A DNA stretch of 52,093 nucleotides, taken from CAZVCG01 sp964626265 (GTDB lineage: Bacteria > Pseudomonadota > Alphaproteobacteria > UBA9219). Made by a program: the position numbers and the translations under genes. Every line of letters begins with the position of its first letter. Position 1 is the stretch's first letter. Below, one piece after another: positions 1 to 8,783 of this stretch. The notes beneath the pieces were generated by a model. It saw only the letters and a program-made list of their open reading frames with translations, made no database searches and was not told the origin of the DNA. The DNA lies in the NCBI GenBank assembly GCA_964626265.1, contig CAZVCG010000012.1, positions 1-52,093 on the forward strand, read 5' to 3'.

Positions 1-73
1 ATTCCCTTGAATCATCAATCGCTTAACGCTAGGTTAATTGGGTCTGGACCCTAAGTGGATTATTTGGCCTGCC

Positions 74-748
74 TTAACCGAATTCACCCGGCGGGGGGTC
101 GATGGGGACGTTGAGTTCCTCAAGCAACAGCTCTTCGTTCGTGAGCTTCATCTGGCCGATGGTGAAGTGTTCCGGCGCGCCGAGTTCGGGGTCGTACACG
201 TCCATTTCATAGGGCGCGACCTTGATGTCGGTGCGGAACAGCGCGTTCTTGAAAACGACCGTGCAGGTCATCGTGAACAGGTTGTCGCGGCCAATGCCTT
301 TATAAGTCACGGGCATCAGGTTGGCGGCGACGTCGGCTTTTTCCTTGTCGTTGGCGTCGGGCAGCCAGACGACGTCTTCCGGATTTTCCACGATGATGAA
401 ACGGCCCAGCTGGCCGCGCACGTAGTGGAAGAAGAACTTGGCATAGGGGATGAGCGTCTTGCGGTCGAGCTTGATCGGCGCGCGTTCGTTGACGCTGTAA
501 ATAGGCTCGTTCGTCCAGTTCATCAGGCTTACGTCGCCGGGCTTATAGAGCATATAACGCACGTTCGGCGGCGGCAGCGTCATGTCGGTGAGCGCATAGA
601 ACTTGTGTTCGGGGTAAAAGGGCAGGGGAGCAACCTGAACCAAAGTCTTGTCGAGCGGCAGGGTGACGGGCGCGATTTCGGGGGCTATGGCGGCCAACAG
701 CTCTTTCGTAGCGTCGGGGGTAAGCGCTTCAAAAACAAGATCTTTCAT
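74..748 (-). CDS. Conserved hypothetical protein, partner of Hsp70-like protein
   Basis: This 224-residue soluble protein has no signal peptide or membrane helix, and I do not recognise its family. The ATG at 748 is chosen because AGGAG lies 9 bases upstream; an in-frame TTG at 757 is a poor alternative. The sequence is mixed alpha/beta with a proline-rich C-terminus (PIDPPPGEFG). It lies 75 bp downstream of the Hsp70-like gene on the same strand, so the two are probably cotranscribed. A client or cofactor role for the chaperone is inference from position only. Confidence 0.75.
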   Translation of the reverse strand: MKDLVFEALTPDATKELLAAIAPEIAPVTLPLDKTLVQVAPLPFYPEHKFYALTDMTLPPPNVRYMLYKPGDVSLMNWTNEPIYSVNERAPIKLDRKTLIPYAKFFFHYVRGQLGRFIIVENPEDVVWLPDANDKEKADVAANLMPVTYKGIGRDNLFTMTCTVVFKNALFRTDIKVAPYEMDVYDPELGAPEHFTIGQMKLTNEELLLEELNVPIDPPPGEFG

Positions 749-823
749 TGAAAACAACTCCTGAGGACAAACTAGCTCTGTAGTGTAAGGCCGTAAGGTT
801 AGCGAATTATTGAAAGCCTGTCA

Positions 824-3361
824 TCAGGTCTTCACAATCGTCGCCAGTTCGTTGGCGACGTCGCTGGCGCTCAGCGAAATGCGCGCGTCGAGCATACGGC
901 TGACAAGGTCGCGCAGGCCGTCCTTATCGCCCGCGGCGCGCAGCTTTTCGCCGTCGGCGACCATGGCCTTGAACTCGTGCCGGTCCGGGAACAGAAACGG
1001 TTCTTTCGACAGGCGCAGGAACCACGTCAGGACGTAATCCGGATCGCGCCACGCGATGCTGAAGAACAACGTGCGCATGTCGCCGAGGCGCATTCTGGCC
1101 ACATCGAACGACGACGCGTTGTCGTCGTCCACGATCTTTTGGACGGCCTGGGCGTAATTGTCGAAGCGCTCGTTTTCTTCGTTGTTCGCCTTGCCGCGTA
1201 CCACGCGGTTATAGGCGGCGATCATCTTGCCGAGCTGGCGTTGCAGCATCGGTCCTCCGTGTTTCTTTGCCAGACGCGCGATGTCCTGACGGATGAAGCG
1301 TACTTCCTCGACGACGCGGCGAAGGGCTTCGGGATCGCTTGCGCCTTCTCCGAGCATTTCGCTTTGTTCGTCTATTCGCGTTTTCAAAAGTTGGACTTCG
1401 GGGCCGCCTTCGGGGCCGAGCGCAGCCGCCAAATCGCCCCAGTCTTCTTCGCCGCGTTTCAGCACTTCGGCTGCGAAGGCCGTGCCGTTCTTTTCGTCAA
1501 ACGAGATTTCGCCCGCTTGCGGCGCGTAGAAGCGCGGCACGCGCAAATCGAGCGCATTAGCGGGCAGACGCACTGTGGCTTGCAGGATGCCGCCGTCGCT
1601 CATGCGCCAGTCGAAAATAATCGGGTCGCCCGCGCGGATGACGTTGCCGGGCGGCAAATCCTGGCCCTCGATGCGGAAGAGGCCGACGCAAAGGTTCAGG
1701 TCAATGCGTTCCGGATATTCTACTTGAAACAGCTCGAAATTGATCGAGCCGGCGCCGCCGGACTTCAGGTCGCGGCCCGCCAAGAATTTCGCCTGGCCCG
1801 TTGCGGGCAGCGCCGCGCCTTTCTTGATGAGCGGGTGCAGTATGTTTTCTTTTGAATCCGGCTTGGCCAAAGCCTTGACGGCGATAGTCTGGGCGGCATG
1901 AATGATGCCTGCCGTGGCGATGACGCGCGTGATGACCAAAATGTGATCGTGTTCGGCGAGATGATGGCCGGACTCGTCCATGACGCGGACGGCGAACTCG
2001 TGCGCACCAGCCTTGGAAAGCGGCACCATGATTGTCAGATTGTCGGCCAGCGGCAGAAGGCCGGAATCCCAACGTTCGGTCGTCAGGCGGATCTGGCGCG
2101 GCTTGTCGAGCTGTTCCGCCACGCGCACCGTAATTACGGTCTTTTCCTCCGAGGTGCGCTGGGCGTAATCGAACACGAGACGCGGCTCTTTGGGCGTAGG
2201 AGTCGAGGCCAACGCCGGCTTCGGCGCGCTGCCACCGGGGGCTGTTTTGGCGTCGTCGCTGTCCCACTCGCGGCTTTCGCAGTAATAGGCGGCACCAATG
2301 GCAACAGCCGTCATGGGATCTGTCTTCAGGTCGGCGGCGATGCCGAGCTCATTCGACACCATGTGGCGGATCATGGGCGTGCGCGTAGGTCCGCCAATGA
2401 ACACGATGCGGTCGATGTCTTCGCGCGCCACTTTGTTCTCTTCGAGCATCGCCTTGATCATGTCGATGGTCTGTGTGACAGGCTCGCGGATCAATTCTTC
2501 GAGTTGCGCACGGGTGATCGGCGCGTCGAGGAAGATTTCGGCTTCGCTCTGATCCATCATGCGGACTTCGTCGTCCGAGGCGAAAATGGAGGCTTCTTCG
2601 AGCGAGGATAAATCAATCTTGGCTTTTTCGGCGGCCATCTGCGCGATGCGGATCAAACGGCGGTAGGCCGGATCGCGCATGAAATTGTCGGGAAGGTCGA
2701 AGTTGGCGATCAGCCACGGGCGGATGATATCGCTTACGATTTTGCGATCGAAATCGCGACCGCCGAGCATGTTGATGCCCTGCTGCGCGACGATAGTAAC
2801 TTCGCCGTCGACGGATTCGGCCAGCGCCACGTCGAACGTGCCGCCACCCAAATCGTAAATCAGGAATTTGCCGGAACGTTTCGCGCCCGCCATCGAAGCC
2901 AGCGCGGCGGCGACGGGTTCTTGCAGCAAGTCGACGCGTTCGAGGCCTGCGGCTTTCGCGGCGCGCAGCGTGGCCTCGGACTGCATCTGGTTGAAGGCGG
3001 CGGGAATCGTAATGATCGCGCCGTCGAAACTTTCTTCGCCTGTTTCCGTGGTAGCCTGATTGAGCAATTGGCGGATGATGTCGGCCGAGCATTCTTCGGG
3101 GGTTAGCGAAAGGTCGGCATCCTTGATTTCGATCGGCGTGGCCGTGCCCATCAGGCGTTTGAAACCGCTGGCGACGTTTTCAGGATTGATCAGGCCCTGA
3201 TCATAGGCGCGGCGGCCATAAAGGCGATGCCCGCGCTTATCGACGTAAATGACCGAAGGAAGGACCTCGCCCCCGTCTGCGGGACGGAACACGCGAACGT
3301 CGCCGTCCACGAAACCCGCGATAACGCTATTCGACGTACCAAGATCAATGCCGATATACAT
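824..3361 (-). CDS. Hsp70 family protein (DnaK-like ATPase with divergent C-terminus)
   Basis: The protein has 845 residues. The N-terminal ~360 residues form an actin/Hsp70 ATPase, with the phosphate-1 loop GIDLGTSNS near residue 4, phosphate-2 motif YDLGGGTFDVAL near 180, and adenosine motif VFIGGPTRTPM near 330. A short beta-rich substrate-like region follows, then a unique C-terminal helical region of ~300 residues unlike the DnaK lid. The EEVD-type tail is absent, and no dnaJ or grpE lies nearby. It is therefore a specialised Hsp70, not the housekeeping DnaK. The ATG at 3361 gives the canonical N-terminus MYIGIDLG; the in-frame TTG at 3412 would add 17 unlikely residues. Its likely operon partner is the hypothetical gene downstream. 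Confidence 0.88.
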   Translation of the reverse strand: MYIGIDLGTSNSVIAGFVDGDVRVFRPADGGEVLPSVIYVDKRGHRLYGRRAYDQGLINPENVASGFKRLMGTATPIEIKDADLSLTPEECSADIIRQLLNQATTETGEESFDGAIITIPAAFNQMQSEATLRAAKAAGLERVDLLQEPVAAALASMAGAKRSGKFLIYDLGGGTFDVALAESVDGEVTIVAQQGINMLGGRDFDRKIVSDIIRPWLIANFDLPDNFMRDPAYRRLIRIAQMAAEKAKIDLSSLEEASIFASDDEVRMMDQSEAEIFLDAPITRAQLEELIREPVTQTIDMIKAMLEENKVAREDIDRIVFIGGPTRTPMIRHMVSNELGIAADLKTDPMTAVAIGAAYYCESREWDSDDAKTAPGGSAPKPALASTPTPKEPRLVFDYAQRTSEEKTVITVRVAEQLDKPRQIRLTTERWDSGLLPLADNLTIMVPLSKAGAHEFAVRVMDESGHHLAEHDHILVITRVIATAGIIHAAQTIAVKALAKPDSKENILHPLIKKGAALPATGQAKFLAGRDLKSGGAGSINFELFQVEYPERIDLNLCVGLFRIEGQDLPPGNVIRAGDPIIFDWRMSDGGILQATVRLPANALDLRVPRFYAPQAGEISFDEKNGTAFAAEVLKRGEEDWGDLAAALGPEGGPEVQLLKTRIDEQSEMLGEGASDPEALRRVVEEVRFIRQDIARLAKKHGGPMLQRQLGKMIAAYNRVVRGKANNEENERFDNYAQAVQKIVDDDNASSFDVARMRLGDMRTLFFSIAWRDPDYVLTWFLRLSKEPFLFPDRHEFKAMVADGEKLRAAGDKDGLRDLVSRMLDARISLSASDVANELATIVKT

Positions 3362-3755
3362 TTGTTCTATATAGCCTGTATTGCTTAACGAAGGTTTGCC
3401 CAATTGTTGCAATTAGGTAAAGATTATGCAAGTGGCTCAATAGGTTAAAGGACCTAGGCGTTAACCATAAATTGACAAAGAAAGCCTTGCTTGTCCGCAA
3501 CGTCGCATGTGCCTTGAAAGGACCGAAAGTAATTCGAGCAAAATATTCAACGAAACTATAAAAAAGACGGTTTTTCAGAATGAGGTTTTTTGCTCATGCA
3601 AAAAAATTTCCATTCGATTATACATGCAGATTAATAGAATGCTAACAAGTGTGAACATTGATTGAAACTGAAAATTTTTTCAGGCTATCGACTCAAGCAA
3701 AATAGATCCTGTCTTCTTTGCTTTATTTTTCTCCCGATTTCATCAATAATGCCGC
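3362..3755. other. Divergent intergenic region between the hsp70-like gene and irr
   Basis: This 394-bp AT-rich stretch separates two divergently transcribed genes and must hold both promoters. I see a TTGACA at 3472 without a convincing -10 box at the right distance. A short A/T-rich inverted repeat (CTGAAAA/TTTTCAG) lies near 3668. No RNA gene or convincing small ORF was found; an in-frame ORF at 3662 is a shadow of irr. Confidence 0.5.
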
Positions 3756-4175
3756 ATGAGCTGCAAACCCAATCAGCATCGAATATCGAACATGCTGCGA
3801 ACCGCAGGTGTTCGTCCGACCCAGCAACGTACGGCACTAGCGTCATATCTCTTCAACGGCATGCATAAGCATGTGACGGCTGAGATGATCTATGCCGCTA
3901 CGCGGAAGGGCCGCTCTTCAGTTTCGCTAGCCACCGTGTACAACAATCTGCATCAATTCGCCGAGGCGGGTTTGTTGCGCGAGATATTGGTCGATCAGAA
4001 GTTCCGCTATTTCGACACGAACGTGACGGAGCATTTCCATTTCTTCGATGAAGATACAGGCCGCTTGTCCGACGTGACGGACATGAATATGCGTTTAAAG
4101 AAATTGCCGCCCATTCCTCACGGCAAACGCGTGATGAGCGTTGACGTCGTCATCAGACTTTCAAAAGACAATTAA
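3756..4175 (+). CDS. irr: Fur family transcriptional regulator, Irr-like
   Basis: The 139-residue protein has a Fur-type winged helix. The N-terminal part reads LRTAGVRPTQQRTALASYLF, and the recognition helix region contains SLATVYNNLHQFAEAGLL. The dimerisation region retains YFDTNVTEHFHFFDEDTG, which resembles rhizobial Irr more than Fur or Zur. The Cys pairs of Zur are absent. Irr controls iron and haem genes in alphaproteobacteria. The classical N-terminal haem regulatory Cys-Pro motif is not present, so haem-triggered degradation is not supported here. The start is uncertain: ATG 3756 and ATG 3792 are both possible, and neither has a clear Shine-Dalgarno. Confidence 0.85.
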   Translation: MSCKPNQHRISNMLRTAGVRPTQQRTALASYLFNGMHKHVTAEMIYAATRKGRSSVSLATVYNNLHQFAEAGLLREILVDQKFRYFDTNVTEHFHFFDEDTGRLSDVTDMNMRLKKLPPIPHGKRVMSVDVVIRLSKDN

Positions 4176-4184
4176 GCTGACTCG

Positions 4185-5201
4185 TCAATCTGAGCGCTGA
4201 CGCAAAGCTTCGTCGGCTTGCGCGATGATTTCCTGCAGAATGGCGGCAACGGGTTTTTCTTCCGTCACCATGCCGACGCTTTGACCCGCCATGACCGAGC
4301 CGTTCGCGACATCGCCGTCGATCGCTGCGCGGCGCAAAGCGCCCGCCCAGAAATGCTCAATCTCAAGCTGCGCCGCTTCTTTTGAAAGTTCGCCGTTGTC
4401 GAAACGCGCGATGACTTCGCGTTGTTTGTCGAGAAACGCGCGCACGCCTTCGTTGACGATGGCTCGGACGGGGATGACTGGAAAACGCGGATCAAGTTGC
4501 GGCGACGGTTGCGCGTCGCGCGCGGCGGCGCGGATGAAGGCCTTTTTGAAATCAGGATGTGCAACGCATTCCGTCGCGCACACGAAACGTGTACCGAGCT
4601 GGACGCCCGCCGCGCCCATTTCGAGAAAAGAGAGCATAACTTCGCCGCGGCCAATGCCTCCCGCCACGAAAACGGGAACTTCGCGAATGTTAGGCAGTAT
4701 TTCTTGAGCCAGAACCGTCGTGCTAACCGTGCCGATGTGGCCGCCCGCTTCGGAACCTTCGATCACAAGCGCATCCGCGCCGGAACGGATCATGCGTCTG
4801 GCCAGAACGAGGGCAGGGGCGAAGCAAACGGCTTTTGCGCCGCCGTCTTTAATGCGCTTGATAATAGGGCCCGACGGCACGCCGCCCGCCAGCACGATGT
4901 GGCTGACTTTTTCCTCAAGGCATACATCGACAAGTTTTTCCAGTTCAGGGTGCATGACGATCAGGTTGACCCCGAACCGTTTTCGGGTGAGCGCTTGCGT
5001 GGCCTTGATCTCCTCGCGCAACCTATCCGGCATCATCGAGCCGCATGCCAGCACGCCGAACCCGCCTTCGTTTGAAATCGCGGCGACAAGGTTGCGTTCG
5101 CTGATCCACGTCATCGCGCCTGCCATAATGGCGAGTTCCGTTCCTAGGAAATCGCAACCGCATCGCATTAAACCGGTTAAATGTGGGGAAATCATTACCA
5201 T
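4185..5201 (-). CDS. Nitronate monooxygenase / enoyl-ACP reductase II-like flavoprotein
   Basis: This 338-residue FMN-dependent TIM-barrel protein belongs to the NPD (2-nitropropane dioxygenase) family. Seen motifs are the N-terminal IMAGAMTWIS, the SNEGGFGVLACG loop, SEAGGHIG (family catalytic-His region) and the FMN phosphate motif VFVAGGIGRGEVMLSFLEMGAAGVQLGTRF, read as two parts. Members oxidise nitronates or act as FabK-like reductases, and the sequence alone does not decide which. Its start overlaps the stop of the upstream SDR gene (ATGGTAATG), implying translational coupling in an operon lysC > SDR > this gene. Confidence 0.85.
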   Translation of the reverse strand: MVMISPHLTGLMRCGCDFLGTELAIMAGAMTWISERNLVAAISNEGGFGVLACGSMMPDRLREEIKATQALTRKRFGVNLIVMHPELEKLVDVCLEEKVSHIVLAGGVPSGPIIKRIKDGGAKAVCFAPALVLARRMIRSGADALVIEGSEAGGHIGTVSTTVLAQEILPNIREVPVFVAGGIGRGEVMLSFLEMGAAGVQLGTRFVCATECVAHPDFKKAFIRAAARDAQPSPQLDPRFPVIPVRAIVNEGVRAFLDKQREVIARFDNGELSKEAAQLEIEHFWAGALRRAAIDGDVANGSVMAGQSVGMVTEEKPVAAILQEIIAQADEALRQRSD

Positions 5202-5920
5202 GGCAAAATTTCACCGTCGCATCGCAGGAATTGTCCTGACTGATCTAAAGATAATTTATCAATGACATTGCGCATGCCTTTGACGCTCTCTTCGGGCGTC
5301 AGGCGGGCATTTTTGCCGCCCATGTCCGTTTTGACCCAATCGGGATGCAGGCTTACTACAATAATTTTTTCATTTAGCAAACTTTGCGCAACATCGCGCA
5401 TGGCCATATTCAGGGCGGCTTTGCTGGTGCAGTAAGCGATATAGCCTGTATAGGCTTTTTCAATCGACCCCATGATGCTGGAAACCATTATGACTTTGCC
5501 GTTCGCGCACCGGAGATTCGGTAACAGCGCTTGCGTAACCATAACGGGCGCAATGGCATTAATGCGCAAAACTTTTTCCCACGATCGCGGATCAATAGTC
5601 CCAAAAGCCTGTGTCATGTCGTCCGAGTCGTCAGAGGCGGAATAGGCAGGATTGTTCCCAGAAAGGATTCCTGCGTTGTTAATTAATACATCAACAGCTT
5701 CATCTTTGATCTTTCCGGCGAGTTGAGAGATGCTTGAGTCATCGGCAACGTTCAGCGGTTCAATCCGAACGGACGGGTTTCCCGCCGCCAAGGCTTTTAG
5801 TTCCACTGCTTTTTCAGGAGCGCGGCACGTGGCGATAACATCCCACCCATCAGCCGCATATTGCCGTGCAAACTCGAAACCGAGTCCCCGGTTGGCGCCT
5901 GTGATAAGTACAGTTGGCAT
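5195..5920 (-). CDS. Short-chain dehydrogenase/reductase (C-factor-like)
   Basis: The protein has 241 residues and a complete classical SDR fold. The cofactor loop is TGANRGLGFEFA at residues 7-18, the NNAG motif is near 85, and the catalytic Ser (MVSSIMGS) is followed by YIAYCTSKAAL carrying the YxxxK pair. The family includes CsgA/C-factor-type oxidoreductases, but the substrate cannot be told. It sits 3 bp after lysC and overlaps the nitronate monooxygenase-like gene by 7 bp, so the three genes form a tight operon. Its link with aspartate kinase is not obvious. Confidence 0.85.
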   Translation of the reverse strand: MPTVLITGANRGLGFEFARQYAADGWDVIATCRAPEKAVELKALAAGNPSVRIEPLNVADDSSISQLAGKIKDEAVDVLINNAGILSGNNPAYSASDDSDDMTQAFGTIDPRSWEKVLRINAIAPVMVTQALLPNLRCANGKVIMVSSIMGSIEKAYTGYIAYCTSKAALNMAMRDVAQSLLNEKIIVVSLHPDWVKTDMGGKNARLTPEESVKGMRNVIDKLSLDQSGQFLRCDGEILPW

Positions 5921-5923
5921 TAC

Positions 5924-7159
5924 TTAGGCCGCGTCCAGCTCAAAAGCGGTGTGTAAAGAGCGCATGGCGAGTTCCGCGTATTCCTCGGCGATAAGCACGC
6001 TGATGCTGATTTCCGACGTTTCGATCGCCTGAATGTTGATGTTCTTGTCCGCCAAAGTCTTGAACATGGTCGAGGCCACGCCCGGGTGGCTGCGCATCCC
6101 GACTCCGACCAGCGAGATTTTGACGACGGTCTTGTCGCTGAGCAAATCGGCGTAGGCGATGTCTTTTTGTTCCGATTCCAAGACCTGGCGGGCGCGATCG
6201 ATATCGCTGCGTCCTACAGTAAATGTGATGTCGGTCGTTTTGCCGTCGTCGGATGACGTTTGTACGATCATGTCGACGTTGATTCCCGCGCGCGCCAGCG
6301 CGCCGAAGACGGTCGCGGCCACGCCGGGGCGGTCGGCAACCTTGCTCAGCGTGACTTTGGCTTCGTTGGAAGCCAGCGCGACGCCGGTGACGACTTTCTG
6401 TTCCATCTTTTTATCCTCGTCGGTGACTAGGGTTCCGGGAAATTCGCTGCCGATGCTATTGCTGAAGGTCGACAAGACCTGAACCGGCACGCGGTAGCGC
6501 ATGGCCATTTCGACGGAGCGCGTTTGGAGCACTTTCGCGCCCAGCGAGGCCAGTTCCAGCATTTCGTTATATGCGACTTGCGAGAGCTTGCGCGCCTTGC
6601 TGACGATACGCGGATCGGAAGTGTAAACGCCGTCGACATCCGTATAAATATCGCAGCGGTCGGCTTTGAGCGCGGCGGCAAGCGCGACCGCCGAGGTATC
6701 CGACCCGCCGCGTCCCAGCGTGCTGATGCTGCCGTTTTCCGTCACGCCTTGAAACCCCGCCAATACGGCAATTTCGCCTTGTTCAAGGTGGCGGCGGAGG
6801 TTGGCGGCGTTGATGTCGAGAATGCGCGCCTTGTTGTGCATCGAATCCGTCCGCAAAGGGACTTGCCAGCCTTGCCATGAACGCGCGATAAGCCCGCGCT
6901 GTTCCAATGCCAGCGCCATAAGGCCTGCCGTGACTTGTTCGCCCGTGGCGACGACGGCATCGTGTTCGCGAGGATTGGGGCGGGGCGTTATGCTCCTGCA
7001 GAAATTGATGAGTTGATCCGTGACCCCGGCCATAGCCGATACGACCACGGCAACCTTGTTGCCAAGCTTGACTTCAGCCGCGACCTTGCTGGCTGCGTTC
7101 TTGATGCGCTCAATGTCGCCGACCGAGGTTCCGCCGAATTTGACTACGATTAATGCCAT
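5924..7159 (-). CDS. lysC: Aspartate kinase
   Basis: This 411-residue cytoplasmic enzyme phosphorylates aspartate, the first step to lysine, threonine and methionine. The N-terminus MALIVVKFGGTSVGD carries the kinase signature. Residues ~170-185 contain the FTDVDGVYT-type substrate loop (here IYTDVDGVYTSDP). Two ACT domains follow residue ~265 (ALASNEAKVTLSKV and VVKISLVGVGMRSHPGVA), as expected for a feedback-inhibited enzyme. The length is typical of alphaproteobacterial LysC. The gene heads the reverse operon with an SDR and an NPD-family flavoprotein. Confidence 0.96.
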   Translation of the reverse strand: MALIVVKFGGTSVGDIERIKNAASKVAAEVKLGNKVAVVVSAMAGVTDQLINFCRSITPRPNPREHDAVVATGEQVTAGLMALALEQRGLIARSWQGWQVPLRTDSMHNKARILDINAANLRRHLEQGEIAVLAGFQGVTENGSISTLGRGGSDTSAVALAAALKADRCDIYTDVDGVYTSDPRIVSKARKLSQVAYNEMLELASLGAKVLQTRSVEMAMRYRVPVQVLSTFSNSIGSEFPGTLVTDEDKKMEQKVVTGVALASNEAKVTLSKVADRPGVAATVFGALARAGINVDMIVQTSSDDGKTTDITFTVGRSDIDRARQVLESEQKDIAYADLLSDKTVVKISLVGVGMRSHPGVASTMFKTLADKNINIQAIETSEISISVLIAEEYAELAMRSLHTAFELDAA

Positions 7160-7292
7160 GCAATGATCCGAATTTAAGGCGAACGGCTATCAAAGCATAA
7201 AATCAGATATTTGCAATATGCTGCATTGCACATAAGATGAAAAATGATAAAAAAATGAAGTCATTACCAATTTTTAGTTGTCAGGAAGGGTT

Positions 7293-8057
7293 ATGCCTCG
7301 CACTAATTCCTCAAGCGTAGCCATAGATGAGATAGAGCGTTTTTCCGCGCTGGCGGAAGACTGGTGGAATCCGGACGGCGCTTTCCGGTTTTTACACAAA
7401 ATGAGTCTTGTTCGCATTTCGTATATAGAAAAGCGCGTTTATAGCCATTTTAGGAAAGCCGCGACTTGCGCCGGCTCTTTGAAGGGGTTGAGCGTTTTGG
7501 ACGCAGGATGCGGCGGCGGCCTTTTGGCCGAGGCGATGGCCGAGCGCGGCGCGAAGGTTACGGGAATCGACGCCTCGGAAGCCACAATAAAGGTAGCGCG
7601 CCGCCATGCGGCGAAACGAGGGCTGAAAATCGATTACCGCTGCGGCGCGGTCGAGGACGCGGTCAAGGGCCGCGAACGCTTCGATGTCGTCACGGCCATG
7701 GAGGTAGTCGAGCATGTGCCTGAACCGGATTCTTTTTTGAAAAGCCTTATAAGCCTTATGAAGCCCGAAGGGCTTCTTATCCTCGCCACCGTCAGCCGCA
7801 CGGCGCGAAGTTTTTTCCTCGGCGTTCTGGCGGCGGAATACGTGTTGAACTGGATTCCGCCCGGCACGCACCGCTGGTCGAAATTTCTCCGTCCGTCAGA
7901 GCTTGTTGCGAAACTGGAGACCTTTGGGCTGGAAGCCGAGAACATGAGCGGCGTCGTGTTCGACCCGCTAACCGAAGCGTTCCGGCTTAGCGCTCACAAT
8001 CTGCGCATCAACTATTTGCTTTCCGCTTCACGGCCTCGATCTGGTGGCTCATGTTAA
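7293..8057 (+). CDS. ubiG: 3-demethylubiquinol 3-O-methyltransferase UbiG
   Basis: The 254-residue class I SAM methyltransferase performs the two O-methylations of ubiquinone synthesis at the membrane. The N-terminal EIERFSALAEDWWNPDGAF is the UbiG hallmark. Motif I VLDAGCGGGLLAEAMA lies near residues 68-83, and FDVVTAMEVVEHVPEP is the motif II/III region. ATG 7293 is preceded by AGGAAGG at 4-5 bases; the in-frame TTG at 7278 lies upstream of that site and is rejected. The gene is divergent from lysC. The C-terminus is a little longer than in E. coli and ends RPRSGGSC. Confidence 0.95.
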   Translation: MPRTNSSSVAIDEIERFSALAEDWWNPDGAFRFLHKMSLVRISYIEKRVYSHFRKAATCAGSLKGLSVLDAGCGGGLLAEAMAERGAKVTGIDASEATIKVARRHAAKRGLKIDYRCGAVEDAVKGRERFDVVTAMEVVEHVPEPDSFLKSLISLMKPEGLLILATVSRTARSFFLGVLAAEYVLNWIPPGTHRWSKFLRPSELVAKLETFGLEAENMSGVVFDPLTEAFRLSAHNLRINYLLSASRPRSGGSC

Positions 8058-8097
8058 CCGTAAGCGGCCTGTGCAAATGTGACACTTCAGATTCGGC

Positions 8098-8126
8098 TTG
8101 GAAAAAAAGTGGATGAAAGTTATAAT
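8098..8126 (+). promoter_or_regulatory. Sigma70-type promoter of the speD operon
   Basis: TTGGAA at 8098-8103 and a perfect TATAAT at 8121-8126 are separated by 17 bp. Transcription would start near 8133 and give a leader of about 120 nt before the speD ATG at 8256. This is the best -10/-35 match in the first half of the window. Confidence 0.75.
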
Positions 8127-8177
8127 TTTTCTTGCAATTGCCTGTACATTATGGTGTTCACAGGGTTCGTTCAAAGT

Positions 8178-8244
8178 CCGGCAAGGCAGCTATGCGTAAC
8201 CGGGTTGCGGCGGAAGTGGGCTTAACCACTATTTTTGTTGCCGG
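8178..8244 (+). promoter_or_regulatory. Foldable speD leader (candidate regulatory RNA)
   Basis: CCGGCAA at 8178-8184 is the exact complement of TTGCCGG at 8238-8244, directly before the GGTGGAGG ribosome-binding site of speD. The enclosed segment can form two hairpins, CGTAA/TTGCG near 8195-8209 and AGTGG/CCACT at 8215-8230, giving a three-way junction. Closing the outer helix would crowd the ribosome-binding site. I do not recognise a known SAM riboswitch class, and the regulatory role is inference. Confidence 0.4.
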
Positions 8245-8255
8245 TGGAGGACACG

Positions 8256-8783
8256 ATGACGGTACGTGCTCTTCCGATTCGGGATAGGAATGGTCGATCT
8301 GGCCGGGGGCTTGCCCCTGTGAGCGCTACGCCGAAACGATCCGAATTGGATTATACGAAAGCTGCTGCGGCGTTGGAAAACGCCCTTCAAAAGGATCATT
8401 TCATCAGGGATGAGTTCGGCAACAAGTTTGCCGGGCGCCACATCATTATTGACCTGCACGGGGTGCATGGTCCGTTGCTGGCCGACCTTGAGTTGATCAA
8501 GGCCACGCTCATCCGCGCCGCGAAGGTGGCCGGAGCGACGCTTCTCAATATCGATCTGCACACGTTCGAGCCCAACGGCGGGATTTCCGGCATCGCGGTT
8601 CTGGCCGAGTCGCACATCAGCATCCACTCGTGGCCGGAAAACGGCTATGCGGCGATCGACGCGTTCATGTGCGGCGATGCGCGGCCGGAACGGACCGTGG
8701 CCGTTTTGCGCGAAGCCTTTCGTCCTACCAACATCCAGCTTACAGAACTCAAGCGCGGCATGATGGAGACCGCGGATGGATAA
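8256..8783 (+). CDS. speD: S-adenosylmethionine decarboxylase proenzyme
   Basis: This makes decarboxylated SAM, the aminopropyl donor for spermidine. The 175-residue proenzyme contains the self-processing site LAESHISIHSWPE near residues 117-127. Cleavage before the Ser after Glu would generate the pyruvoyl group, as in the SpeH class. The core begins at GRHIIIDLHG near residue 60, so the protein carries an N-terminal extension of about 55 residues (basic, then helical) compared with the ~125-residue minimal enzyme. ATG 8256 has GGTGGAGG 5 bases upstream; an in-frame TTG at 8235 is rejected. The stop overlaps the start of the first speE. Confidence 0.95.
   Translation: MTVRALPIRDRNGRSGRGLAPVSATPKRSELDYTKAAAALENALQKDHFIRDEFGNKFAGRHIIIDLHGVHGPLLADLELIKATLIRAAKVAGATLLNIDLHTFEPNGGISGIAVLAESHISIHSWPENGYAAIDAFMCGDARPERTVAVLREAFRPTNIQLTELKRGMMETADG

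Noticed and set aside
4422..5075. Long open frames antisense to the nitronate monooxygenase-like gene and to other GC-rich genes
   Set aside because: They mirror the codon positions of recognised genes and give arginine-rich, non-homologous products.
8133..8255. Known SAM-II or SAM/SAH riboswitch before speD
   Set aside because: The conserved core bases of those classes could not be found; only a generic foldable leader is supported.
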